From assembly GCA_034667465.1 (NCBI GenBank), contig JAXDJV010000014.1:1-64000 (forward strand): a DNA stretch of 64,000 nucleotides, in the 5' to 3' direction. Position 1 is the first letter of the stretch; the number at the start of each line of letters is the position of its first letter. This DNA is from JAOBAU01 sp034667465. Lineage in GTDB: Bacteria; Acidobacteriota; Thermoanaerobaculia; Gp7-AA8. Positions 1-8,126 of the stretch are shown here, piece after piece. Under the pieces are notes generated by a model that ran no database searches, was not told where the DNA came from, and saw only the letters and a program-made list of their open reading frames with translations. Both the position numbers and the translations under genes were made by a program.

Positions 1-1226
1 CGACCGGCGCGAACGTCTCGACCGGCGCCGTCTCGGCGACGAGCGACGCCTCGAACAACTACTCACTGGGCGGACTCGCGGCCGGTACGTACACCGTGAC
101 GCCGAGCAAGAGCGGCTGCACGTTCTCGCCGGCTTCGAGCTCCGTCACGATCACTTCGGCGAACGTCACCGCGAACTTCACCGCGACGTGCGGAACCGGC
201 GACACGCAGCTGACCAGCGGCGTGGCCGTGACCGGCCAGAGCGTCGCGCAGGGCGCCTGGAAGTACTACTACATCACCGTTCCCGCCGGCGCGACGAACC
301 TCACGTTCGCAACGACCGCGGCGACAGGCGACGTCGACATCTACACGCAGGTGAACGCGAAGCCGACGTCGAGCGCATACATCTGCCGTCCGTACACCGG
401 CTCGGGTAATGAAACCTGCTCGGCCACGAATCCCGCTTCGGGTACGTGGTGGGTTGGTGTGAACGGCTACGCGGCCGGCAGCTTCACCGTCACCGGCACG
501 GTGACGACAGCAGCAGCGACGTACTCGATCTCCGGCAGCGCCGGTACGCCGGGCGCCACGATTACGGCTGGCTCGCAGGGCGCGACCAGCGATGCCTCGA
601 ACAACTACACGATCAGCGGACTTGCGAACGGCACGTACACCGTGACGCCGAGCAAGAGCGGCTGCACGTTCTCGCCGGCCTCCGCCTCCGTCACCATCAC
701 CTCCGCGAACGCCACCGCCAACTTCACGGCCACGTGCGGCGGCGGATCGACGCTCTTCTCGAACGGCTTCGACAGCAGCACCGGCTGGACGACGACGCAG
801 GTCTCCGGTACCGCCGGCGCCTGGACGTTCGTGACCTCCGGCACGTTGCCGACGGCTGCGCCGCACGGCGGCACCGGAATGGCGAAGTTCAATTCGTACG
901 ATGCTGCGAGCGGATCGCAGACGCGTGTTTCTCAGACGACGGGCTTCGCAATTCCGAGCGGCAGCTCGGCGACGCTGAAGTTCTGGATGTACCACGACAC
1001 CGGTTACTCGACGTCCGCCGATAATGTGCAGGTGCAGGTCACGACCAGCACGACGTTCGTGAACGTCGGAACGGCAGTCAACCGCTACGACGGTTCGACC
1101 GGCTGGAAGCAGCACACGATCGACCTGAGCGCGTACGCCGGACAGACCGTCAAGCTCGGCTTCCTCGGCATCAGCGCCTACGGCAACAACGTCTTCATCG
1201 ACGACGCGATCGTCACCACGCCGTAA
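1..1226 (+). CDS. Secreted repeat protein, C-terminal part (PPC and carboxypeptidase-like repeats)
   Basis: The open frame already runs at the left edge, so the gene is cut and its start lies outside the window. The visible part holds a carboxypeptidase-regulatory-like repeat (ending near 185), a pre-peptidase C-terminal (PPC) domain (about 210-510), a second copy of the first repeat (about 525-735) and a C-terminal jelly-roll-like module. The two repeats share a long identical stretch of DNA coding TYTVTPSKSGCTFSPAS. PPC and such repeats usually trail secreted proteases or other exported hydrolases, so the missing N-terminus may be enzymatic; this is inference. A strong terminator follows directly. 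Confidence 0.75.
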   Translation, partial: TGANVSTGAVSATSDASNNYSLGGLAAGTYTVTPSKSGCTFSPASSSVTITSANVTANFTATCGTGDTQLTSGVAVTGQSVAQGAWKYYYITVPAGATNLTFATTAATGDVDIYTQVNAKPTSSAYICRPYTGSGNETCSATNPASGTWWVGVNGYAAGSFTVTGTVTTAAATYSISGSAGTPGATITAGSQGATSDASNNYTISGLANGTYTVTPSKSGCTFSPASASVTITSANATANFTATCGGGSTLFSNGFDSSTGWTTTQVSGTAGAWTFVTSGTLPTAAPHGGTGMAKFNSYDAASGSQTRVSQTTGFAIPSGSSATLKFWMYHDTGYSTSADNVQVQVTTSTTFVNVGTAVNRYDGSTGWKQHTIDLSAYAGQTVKLGFLGISAYGNNVFIDDAIVTTP

Positions 1227-1250
1227 ACGCGAAATCGCAGCAGTCAATGG

Positions 1251-1290
1251 AAGGGGGAAGGCTCAGGCCTTCCCCCTTTTTGTTTTTTTT
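1251..1290 (+). terminator. Rho-independent terminator
   Basis: A perfect 12-bp stem (AAGGGGGAAGGC at 1251-1262 against 1267-1278) with a four-base loop TCAG runs into a T-rich tract ending at 1290. It lies 25 bases after the stop of the secreted repeat protein and separates it from vapBC. Confidence 0.92.
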
Positions 1291-1307
1291 GATGGCGGCT
1301 TTGTCGC

Positions 1308-1335
1308 TTGCTCTACACATACGAGTGTGTAGAAT
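1308..1335 (+). promoter_or_regulatory. Probable vapBC promoter with operator palindrome
   Basis: A -35-like TTGCTC (1308-1313) and a -10-like TAGAAT (1330-1335) are 16 bases apart. Between and across them sits the 20-base imperfect palindrome CTACACATACGAGTGTGTAG (1313-1332) with 7-base arms. VapB-VapC complexes normally repress their own promoter by binding such palindromes. The start codon is only nine bases after the -10, so the mRNA would have almost no leader. Confidence 0.6.
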
Positions 1336-1344
1336 GAGTCTGTA

Positions 1345-1545
1345 ATGGCTACGAACCTTGCGATTGACGATCGCCTGCTCCTCGAGGCGCAGCGGATTGG
1401 CGGACATCGCACGAAGAAGGCGACTGTCACCGAAGCGCTGCAGGAATACATTCAGCACCGCAAGCAGGCGAGGATCGTTGAGCTGTTTGGGACGATCGAC
1501 TTTGACGCCAGGTACGACTACAAGAAGCAACGGCGCAAGTCGTGA
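1345..1545 (+). CDS. vapB: VapB-family antitoxin
   Basis: This 66-residue protein begins MATNLAIDDRLLLEAQ and has the ribbon-helix-helix pattern of the VapB (DUF2191) family, with a basic C-terminal tail that would wrap the toxin. It overlaps the following PIN-domain gene by four bases (GTGA), the usual coupling of antitoxin and toxin. VapB neutralises VapC and, with it, represses the operon. The operator palindrome immediately upstream supports autoregulation. Family length and gene order are both typical. Confidence 0.9.
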   Translation: MATNLAIDDRLLLEAQRIGGHRTKKATVTEALQEYIQHRKQARIVELFGTIDFDARYDYKKQRRKS

Positions 1546-1952
1546 AGGTCCTGGTCGATACGGCGATCTGGTCGTTGGCGTTGCGCCGTCGGCATCACAT
1601 CGTGGAGAGTGCCGAAGCGTCTCAGCTTGTCGAACTGGTGCTGGACAGCCGCGTCGCGATCATCGGCGCCATTCGGCAGGAGCTTCTCTCTGGTATGAAG
1701 GAGCACACGCAGTTCGAACAGGTGCGAGAACGACTACGCGCCTTTTCGGACACGGAAGTCATTTCCACCGATTACGAAGAGGCGGCAGCCTTCTTTAGTC
1801 GCTGCCGCGGGAAGGGAATCCAGGGGTCAAACACCGATTTCCTGATCTGTGCGGTCGCGGTCCGCAGCGAGTTCTCAATATTTACGACGGACGAGGATTT
1901 CGTCCGATTCGCTCGCGTTCTGCCAATCGTGCTTCATCAAACTCACGGTTAG
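1542..1952 (+). CDS. vapC: VapC-family PIN-domain ribonuclease toxin
   Basis: A 136-residue PIN-domain protein starting with GTG inside the end of vapB. Acidic metal-binding residues typical of PIN nucleases are visible: Asp6 in LVDTAIW, a glutamate in RQELLSG, and aspartates in NTDFLI and TTDEDF. The family cleaves RNA (often tRNA or rRNA) in a magnesium-dependent way when its antitoxin is degraded. Length and all motifs are normal, so the toxin looks functional. Confidence 0.9.
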   Translation: MKVLVDTAIWSLALRRRHHIVESAEASQLVELVLDSRVAIIGAIRQELLSGMKEHTQFEQVRERLRAFSDTEVISTDYEEAAAFFSRCRGKGIQGSNTDFLICAVAVRSEFSIFTTDEDFVRFARVLPIVLHQTHG

Positions 1953-1993
1953 CGCCCGGGGGACACATTTTCGCGCGCGTCGCAACGTGGCGC

Positions 1994-1999
1994 CATAAT
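1994..1999 (+). promoter_or_regulatory. Candidate -10 element of a leaderless promoter (S9 peptidase gene)
   Basis: CATAAT ends six bases before the ATG at 2006, and no Shine-Dalgarno sequence is visible. The same spacing recurs at other genes in this window, which suggests leaderless transcription. No clear -35 is seen. Confidence 0.4.
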
Positions 2000-2005
2000 T
2001 GGCGC

Positions 2006-4462
2006 ATGCGAATCAATGTCCCGTCGACCGCCGTCGGCGTCTTCCTGACTGTTGTCCTCGCGGCCCAGCCACTCGCAGCGCAGCAGACGTATCAGCATCC
2101 GCCGCGTGAGATCGTCGACGTTCTCGACGCACCGCCACCGCCGACGCCGCTGGTCAGTCCCGCCGGAAACGCGCTGATTCTTGCGACGCCGGTGCGCTAT
2201 CGGCCGATTTCCGATCTTGCTGAGCCGATGTTGCGCGGCGCGGGCACGCGCATCAATCCTCGCAACAACGGATCGCACCTCTTCGCCTACAACGTTGCGC
2301 TCAAGCTTCAACAGATTCCGGATGGTCCCGAGGTTCCGATCGCGCTTCCGGCAGGCGCGCGCGTCACCGATCCGCGCTGGAATGCCAGCGGTTCGCTGTT
2401 CGCGTTCACCAATGTCACGGCGACTTCAGTCGAGCTGTGGGCTGGCGACGCTGCAGGCGCGAAAGTACATCGCGTTGAAGGCATTCGATTGAATCCTGCG
2501 CTCGGTTACGCACTTCAATGGATGCCCGATCAGAAGACGCTGCTCATCAAGACCGTCCCCGAGCAACGCGGAACGCCGCCGTCCGAAACGGGTGCGCCGA
2601 CAGGACCGCGCGTGGAAGACAGCAGCGGCGTCAAATCGGCGAGCAGCACATACGAAGCGGTGGAATTGCTCAAGACGCCGTATGACCGGGAAGCATTCGA
2701 GTACTACACCACCACGCAGTTGGCGATGGTCGATGTCCTTTCCGGCAACATCACAAAGATCGGCAGTCCGGCGGTCATCACGAAACTGGTGCGGTCGCCT
2801 GATGGCCAGTATCTGCTTGTCGAGCGGTTGCTGACGCCTTACTCGTCGCTCCGAATGTTCAATCGTTTCGCGACCGAAGTCGAGATTTGGGACATCAGCG
2901 GAAAAAAACTCGAGACGCTCGCACGTCAGCCGTTGGCCGAACAGGTGCCGGTCGACGGTGTGCGCGTCGGGCCGCGTGACCACGGATGGCGCCCGACCGC
3001 GCCGGCGACGGTGGTGTGGGAAGAAGCGCTGGACGATGGCGATACCTATAAGAAGGTTCCGTATCACGACCGCGTAATGCTCAAGCCGATGGGCGGCACC
3101 GCCTCGGAGCTCATAAGAACGGAGCAGCGATTCGACAACATCAATTGGATCGAACGTGGCGGTCTGGCTCTGGTAACGGAAGTCGACTACGACAAGCGCT
3201 GGTTCAGGACGTATCTCGTCGATGCGGACAATCGATCCGCTGCTCCGAAAGTGGTCTGGAGCCAGAGCCTTGACGATGGCTATAAGAATCCCGGCGAACC
3301 GGTACTGCGCAGGCTGGCGAACGGTTTCAATGCCGTACGCGAATTCAAAGGAGCGATCTTCACCTCCGGCGAAGGCGCATCGCCGGCCGGCAATCGGCCG
3401 TTTCTCGATCGCGTCGATCTCCGCACATTGAAGACGGAGCGTTTGTTCCGCTCTTCGCCTGACAGCCTGGAGTCGTTTGTCGACTGGATCAATCCAGCCA
3501 CCATGACGTTTCTGACGCGGCGCGAATCGATCGTCGATCCTCCCAATGTTTACCTTCGTTCGCTCGGCGCCGCTCTTCCGGCGAATACTGTGGAAGGGGA
3601 GACGCACTTCCGATCGACGTCACGGCAAATCACCCATTTCGTCGATCAGGCCACGCAGCTTCGCCGGATCTCGAAACGCCTCGTGACCTATCAGCGGCCC
3701 GATGGCGTGAAGCTGTCATTCACTCTTTATCTCCCGCCGGGATATCAGGCCGGGACGCGATTGCCGACCATTATCTGGGCATATCCGCTCGACTACACCG
3801 ATCCGAATGCAGCGGGGCAGGTCGCGGGAACAGCGCAAAACTACACGTCGGTCTTCGGTGCGTCGCCGATCTTCCTCGCGCTGGAAGGTTATGCGGTACT
3901 CGACGAGACGGCGATGCCGGTCGTCGGACCGACGGAAACCGCATACGACACATTCATCGATCAGATCGTCGCCAATGCGAAGGCAGCGATCGATAAGGCG
4001 GTGGAGCTCGGAGTGACCGATCGTGACCGAGTCGGCGTCATGGGTCACAGTCACGGCGCGCTGATGACCGTGAATCTGCTGGCGTGGTCGGACCTTTTCC
4101 GCGCCGGTGTTGCGCGCAGCGGTGCGTACAACCAGACGCTGCGTCCGTTCGGTTTTCAGAACGAGCGGCGGACGTTGTACAAGGCGCCGGATACATACCT
4201 GAAACTCTCGCCACTGGTCCACGCCGATCGAATCAAAACGCCGCTGCTCATCATTCATGGCGAGCGCGATAACAATCCGGGCACCGTGCCGCTGCAGTCG
4301 GAAAAACTGTTCGAAGCGGTTCGCGGAGTCGGCGGAACGGTTCGCCTGGTAATGCTGCCGCTGGAGGCACACGGATATTTCGCGCGCGAGTCGGTCGAGC
4401 ACACGCTCTACGAAACGCTGACATGGTTTGATCGGTATGTGAAGAACGCTCCGCCGCGGTGA
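2006..4462 (+). CDS. Secreted S9-family (glutamyl endopeptidase-like, S9D) serine peptidase
   Basis: This 818-residue protein has a cleavable signal peptide (hydrophobic stretch ending LAAQ at about residue 26), a long beta-propeller region and a C-terminal alpha/beta-hydrolase domain. The catalytic triad is visible: Ser682 in GHSHGAL, Asp755 in GERDNNPGT and His789 in LEAHGY. The RDNNPGT and EAHGY wording is characteristic of the S9D glutamyl endopeptidase group rather than classical prolyl oligopeptidases. It probably degrades peptides in the periplasm or outside the cell. Its stop lies five bases from the convergent flavoprotein gene. Exact specificity cannot be read from sequence. Confidence 0.88.
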   Translation: MRINVPSTAVGVFLTVVLAAQPLAAQQTYQHPPREIVDVLDAPPPPTPLVSPAGNALILATPVRYRPISDLAEPMLRGAGTRINPRNNGSHLFAYNVALKLQQIPDGPEVPIALPAGARVTDPRWNASGSLFAFTNVTATSVELWAGDAAGAKVHRVEGIRLNPALGYALQWMPDQKTLLIKTVPEQRGTPPSETGAPTGPRVEDSSGVKSASSTYEAVELLKTPYDREAFEYYTTTQLAMVDVLSGNITKIGSPAVITKLVRSPDGQYLLVERLLTPYSSLRMFNRFATEVEIWDISGKKLETLARQPLAEQVPVDGVRVGPRDHGWRPTAPATVVWEEALDDGDTYKKVPYHDRVMLKPMGGTASELIRTEQRFDNINWIERGGLALVTEVDYDKRWFRTYLVDADNRSAAPKVVWSQSLDDGYKNPGEPVLRRLANGFNAVREFKGAIFTSGEGASPAGNRPFLDRVDLRTLKTERLFRSSPDSLESFVDWINPATMTFLTRRESIVDPPNVYLRSLGAALPANTVEGETHFRSTSRQITHFVDQATQLRRISKRLVTYQRPDGVKLSFTLYLPPGYQAGTRLPTIIWAYPLDYTDPNAAGQVAGTAQNYTSVFGASPIFLALEGYAVLDETAMPVVGPTETAYDTFIDQIVANAKAAIDKAVELGVTDRDRVGVMGHSHGALMTVNLLAWSDLFRAGVARSGAYNQTLRPFGFQNERRTLYKAPDTYLKLSPLVHADRIKTPLLIIHGERDNNPGTVPLQSEKLFEAVRGVGGTVRLVMLPLEAHGYFARESVEHTLYETLTWFDRYVKNAPPR

Positions 4463-4467
4463 GCCAG

Positions 4468-6144
4468 TTATTCGCGCAGTACCTGATGCACGAATGCGAT
4501 GGCGATCGAGCCTTCGCCGACGGCTGAGGCCACGCGCTTGATGTTGCCGCCGCGAACGTCGCCGATTGCGAAGACGCCCGGGAGACTCGTCTCGAGCAGA
4601 TGCGGCTGCCTCTTGAGCGGCCATTGCGCGGTGTTGAGGTCCTCCGGTGTGAGATCGGGCCCGGTTCTGATGAAACCGCGATCATCGAGCGCCACGCAGT
4701 CGTCGAGCCATTTCGTTGCCGGCACCGCTCCGGTCATTACGAATACATGCCGGATATTCTCAACAGTGTCAGTGCCGGTGGTTTTGTCGCGGCTATGAAC
4801 GCGTTCCAGATGCGTCTCTCCCTCGAGACCAATGAGCTGGCAGTTCGTTCTGACGTCGATGGCCGGATTGTCTTCAACGCGCCGCACGAGGTAGCGCGAC
4901 ATGGTCTCCGATAGTCCGCCCGAACGCACCAGCATGATCACGCGGCGCGCGTGGCCGGCGAGAAATACGGCCGCCTGTCCTGCCGAGTTACCTCCGCCGA
5001 CGATGAGCACATCCTCGCCTTTACATATTTGCGCTTCCATCGGTGTGGCGAGGTAGTAAACGCCGAGGCCGTTGAAGCGGGAGAGACCCTCGATCGGCAA
5101 TCCTCGATATTCGGCGCCGGTGGCGAGAATGACCGTGCGCGCCACGACGCGCGTTTCGTGGTCGATCTCGATGGCGTACGGTCGTCGCTCGCAATTCAGG
5201 CGCGTCGCGCCTTTCGCGACGATCATCTGCGCGCCGAATTTCTCGGCCTGGCTGAATGCGCGGGTCGCCAGCTCCTGGCCGGTGATGCCGGAGGGGAAGC
5301 CGAGGTAGTTTTCGATGCGCATGCTGGAACCGGCCTGACCGCCGGGAGCATTCGCTTCGATCATCAGCACATCGAGACCTTCCGATGCGCCATACACGGC
5401 GGCGCCGAGACCGGCCGGACCTGCTCCAACGATCACGACGTCGCGGATGTGACCTTCGTCGATGTCGATGCCCTCGTTGAAACCGAGGCAATCGGCGATC
5501 TGCGCGTTGGTCGGATTCCGGAGCACGAATTCACCGCGACAGATCACGACCGGGATTTCGTCCGCCGAGACGTTCCATCTTTCCAGCGACTCCTGGGAGA
5601 CTTCGTCATTGTCGAGGTCGAGGTAGGTATGCGGGTGTGCGTTGCGCGACAGAAATTCACGAACCTGCAGCGTCCGCGGCGAGTACTGCGAGCCCAGCAC
5701 GACGACGTCTCCGAAGCCGCGATCGATGAGTATCACGCGACGGAGGATGTACGCGCGCATGAAGATCTCACTGAGCTCGGCGTCGGTCTGCAGCATCGCG
5801 AGAACGCTCTCGCGTTCGATCTCGATGACTTCACCCGGCTCCGTCACGCGGATGCTTGCGAGGCTCCGCCTGCCGCTGACCAGATTCAGCTCGCCGCTGA
5901 ACTGGCCCGGTCGATGGGTCGTGGCAATCTCTTCGCCGCTGCACGAGTTTCGTACGGCCACCAGCTCTCCGCTGAGGACGACGAAGGCCGGGTATTGATG
6001 CGCACCGGCCTCCATGAGGATCTCGCCGCGCTCGACCGTTCGACGCGTTCCATGCGTCGCGATGCGTGCGAGCTGCGCGGGTGTCAGAACCGGGAATACC
6101 TGCTCCTGCTGCGGCGCGACCGAGAGGGGAGTCGTAGCGGTCAT
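4468..6144 (-). CDS. Cyclic-nucleotide-binding domain fused to thioredoxin-reductase-like flavoprotein
   Basis: The 558-residue protein has a cNMP-binding domain (about 20-130), a glutaredoxin-like segment (about 146-222) and a TrxB-type FAD/NAD(P)H reductase (about 233-558) with GAGPAGLGAA and GGGNSAGQAA nucleotide-binding motifs. In normal TrxB the redox pair sits in a CATC motif; here the matching place reads VYYLATPMEAQIC, so the pair is absent. The glutaredoxin-like segment also lacks a CxxC (SQYSPRT). It binds nucleotides and FAD but probably does not reduce thioredoxin. The cNMP domain suggests redox sensing or regulation. A TACGAT at 6151-6156 lies six bases before the start codon. 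Confidence 0.85.
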   Translation of the reverse strand: MTATTPLSVAPQQEQVFPVLTPAQLARIATHGTRRTVERGEILMEAGAHQYPAFVVLSGELVAVRNSCSGEEIATTHRPGQFSGELNLVSGRRSLASIRVTEPGEVIEIERESVLAMLQTDAELSEIFMRAYILRRVILIDRGFGDVVVLGSQYSPRTLQVREFLSRNAHPHTYLDLDNDEVSQESLERWNVSADEIPVVICRGEFVLRNPTNAQIADCLGFNEGIDIDEGHIRDVVIVGAGPAGLGAAVYGASEGLDVLMIEANAPGGQAGSSMRIENYLGFPSGITGQELATRAFSQAEKFGAQMIVAKGATRLNCERRPYAIEIDHETRVVARTVILATGAEYRGLPIEGLSRFNGLGVYYLATPMEAQICKGEDVLIVGGGNSAGQAAVFLAGHARRVIMLVRSGGLSETMSRYLVRRVEDNPAIDVRTNCQLIGLEGETHLERVHSRDKTTGTDTVENIRHVFVMTGAVPATKWLDDCVALDDRGFIRTGPDLTPEDLNTAQWPLKRQPHLLETSLPGVFAIGDVRGGNIKRVASAVGEGSIAIAFVHQVLRE

Positions 6145-6150
6145 GACGCT

Positions 6151-6156
6151 ATCGTA
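6151..6156 (-). promoter_or_regulatory. Candidate -10 of a leaderless promoter (flavoprotein gene)
   Basis: Read on the minus strand this is TACGAT, six bases upstream of the ATG at 6144. There is no room for a Shine-Dalgarno sequence. It matches the spacing at several other starts in the window. Confidence 0.35.
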
Positions 6157-6301
6157 ATGCCGTGAGCGGCGGCGACGCGACCGGAGCGCGGAGCATGTTC
6201 GACTGGAAGCGGCGCGGGTCTGCTACACTCGATGAAGTCCCCGCTCCATCAATTCCCCGCTCCTTTTCGCACACCAGAGAAGAAAGGCAGGAACGATAGA
6301 T

Positions 6302-6445
6302 ATGGCAGATCCGAAAGACGAACTCATCCACAAGGTCCAGATCCAGGATATCGAGAAACCGGAGAACAACGAGCTTGATGACTCGCAGCTCGACAAGGTT
6401 TCCGGCGGCGGCAGCTACGGGTACGACCCGGGTAACGGAAGCTGA
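6302..6445 (+). CDS. Double-glycine-leader RiPP precursor peptide, 47 residues
   Basis: Translation from ATG 6302 (AGGA ribosome site at 6289-6292) gives 47 residues. The charged leader ends ELDDSQLDKVSGG, which fits the double-glycine leader motif cut by C39 peptidases (acidic LxxV-S-GG). The expected core is GSYGYDPGNGS: eleven residues, two tyrosines, an aspartate, no cysteine and no threonine. Without cysteine it cannot form lanthionines. The gene stops two bases from the convergent sulfotransferase and faces an operon with a C39 exporter. A tyrosine-sulfated exported peptide, as in the RaxX/RaxST/RaxA/RaxB system, is a plausible reading. That it is a precursor is well supported; the sulfation is inference. 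Confidence 0.75.
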   Translation: MADPKDELIHKVQIQDIEKPENNELDDSQLDKVSGGGSYGYDPGNGS

Positions 6446-6447
6446 CG

Positions 6448-7257
6448 TTACAACACGATGACCCGGCGCGCGTTCTGGCCGGGGACATCCCAGAAACTAC
6501 GATCCTGCTGGCTGAACAGATCGGCCGGCAGGATCGTGTTCCTCTGGTTCGGCCGCACGCGCGACGCCACTCTGTGCAGGCCCGGCATCCCTAAACGTTC
6601 ATCGAATTCCGGCTCGTCGTATTCGACCTGTTCGAAGTCATGCGCGAACGGCTCTTCTCCGAGAAACTCGTAGAGGCGCGTCATCACCTGGGCGGGCTGC
6701 TCCGTCAGTGACTCGTACCGAACGACGATCATGCGATCCGCCTGTTCGCCGCTCCATGCCTGCCGCAGCGCCTGCAGCGCCGGACCGACCGGACCACTCT
6801 TCATCATCGACTCGACGCGCGTATAGACATTGGCCGCGGCGTCAGCGGGAAACAGTTTTCCGCGGCGCAGCGGTGCAGCCTGCACGCGGCGCTCGAAACT
6901 GTCGAGGATCCATGCCGGGCTTCGGACGCACGCGATGACTCTGGCGTCCGGCCACAGCTCGTGAATGGCCGGCAGTTGCGCACACCAGCCGCGGTTCGTG
7001 TCGAAGATGACCTTCTCTCCCGCGACATCCTCATAGAACGTTTCGACGAGCGAGCGCGTAACTCCCGTGCGCTGCCGCTCGGTGAGAAACATCGCGTACT
7101 CGTTCGACTCGCTCATCGCGCGCAGCAATGATTCGAACAAGCCAAGAAGCGGGCCCGACATCGCGGCGTGAAACCGCGGGTTCTGTCGAAGGATCGCCGC
7201 CAGCAGCGTCGATCCGGAGCGTGGCAAACCCGAAATGAAATGGATCTTCATCGTCAT
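6448..7257 (-). CDS. PAPS-dependent sulfotransferase, probable peptide-tailoring enzyme
   Basis: A 269-residue sulfotransferase. The 5'-phosphosulfate loop GLPRSGSTLL is at residues 9-18, and RVIACVRSPAWILDSF has the R-x6-S pattern of the 3'-phosphate site. The start at 7257 overlaps the stop of the LanC-like gene by one base (TGATG), so a longer start inside that gene is rejected. The family moves sulfate from PAPS to a hydroxyl. It is the last gene of the export operon and lies tail to tail with the precursor gene, whose core has two tyrosines. Substrate assignment is inferred from position. Confidence 0.85.
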   Translation of the reverse strand: MTMKIHFISGLPRSGSTLLAAILRQNPRFHAAMSGPLLGLFESLLRAMSESNEYAMFLTERQRTGVTRSLVETFYEDVAGEKVIFDTNRGWCAQLPAIHELWPDARVIACVRSPAWILDSFERRVQAAPLRRGKLFPADAAANVYTRVESMMKSGPVGPALQALRQAWSGEQADRMIVVRYESLTEQPAQVMTRLYEFLGEEPFAHDFEQVEYDEPEFDERLGMPGLHRVASRVRPNQRNTILPADLFSQQDRSFWDVPGQNARRVIVL

Positions 7258-8126
7258 CAAACCGCCATCATCCGAACATTCACGTTCATCAGCGCGAGAG
7301 CAACGCCTGCCTCGCCATCCATCAGACAATCTCCGCCGGGATCAGGCGTCCATTCGCCGCGCTCGACGATCGCCAGCGTTCGCTCGTACCAGAGATTCGC
7401 GCGCACCTCATCCAGCTGGCTGAACATCCGCGTCATCCCGGCCGCCCCGCGGCGCAGCGATGCATCGGTGATCGTCTCCGGCGAAACTGCACACGCTTCC
7501 TCGAGAAGACGGGACGCTTCGTGGTGATCCTGATCGCGGCCTGTGATGCGCGCGCAACGCGACCAGGTGGCCGCTGAATCGGACGGCAGCGCATCGAGAA
7601 CACGCTCGAGCATCGATGGCGATGCAACTTCGGCAAGCAGATACATCACCCCTCGCGCCGAGCGCGCGCGATCGAGTTGCGATTCGAGATGATCGACCAC
7701 GAGTTTGATACCCGCCGCATGGTTTCGTTCCAGAAAGTAGATGCCGATTCCGGCAAGACCGCTCGCCGCGTCGAACGATCCTCGCCAACGCCCGCGCTCC
7801 AGTTCGCGAAGCAGCGCGGCGTCGGTGTCTTCATTGAGATCATCGGATACGCCAAGCATGCGCGACACGATTTCCACGGTCCAGCCCAGTCCCGCGAGAC
7901 CTCCGCAGAGTCCCCACTGTTTCGTCGAGCAGAGCTCGTCCGCGCGAGCGATGGCGACGTTGAGATGCCGGATCGCAGCCTGCTTCCAATGCCGTTCGCT
8001 CGTGGCGAGATGCACGTTCGCGAACAGCAGCGCCTTCGCCGCACTGCGCGCCGGCAACGGCTCCTCCGCGAGCAAAGACTCAGCGAGCCTTCCGAGCACC
8101 GGAGTTTTCGCGTCGTGATTACGCAT
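7257..8126 (-). CDS. LanC-like protein lacking the zinc ligands
   Basis: The 289-residue protein keeps LanC barrel repeats (GLCGGLAGLGW, DAASGLAGIGIYFLER, LMDGEAGVALAL), but the metal-binding places are changed. The usual CHG reads LRRGAAG, and the usual WCxG region reads WSRCARITG. True LanC cyclases need two cysteines and a histidine to bind zinc and activate substrate thiols, so this one is unlikely to make thioether rings. This agrees with the cysteine-free precursor at 6302. It may be a scaffold or peptide-binding partner. The ATG at 8126 overlaps the exporter stop by eight bases. Confidence 0.75.
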   Translation of the reverse strand: MRNHDAKTPVLGRLAESLLAEEPLPARSAAKALLFANVHLATSERHWKQAAIRHLNVAIARADELCSTKQWGLCGGLAGLGWTVEIVSRMLGVSDDLNEDTDAALLRELERGRWRGSFDAASGLAGIGIYFLERNHAAGIKLVVDHLESQLDRARSARGVMYLLAEVASPSMLERVLDALPSDSAATWSRCARITGRDQDHHEASRLLEEACAVSPETITDASLRRGAAGMTRMFSQLDEVRANLWYERTLAIVERGEWTPDPGGDCLMDGEAGVALALMNVNVRMMAV

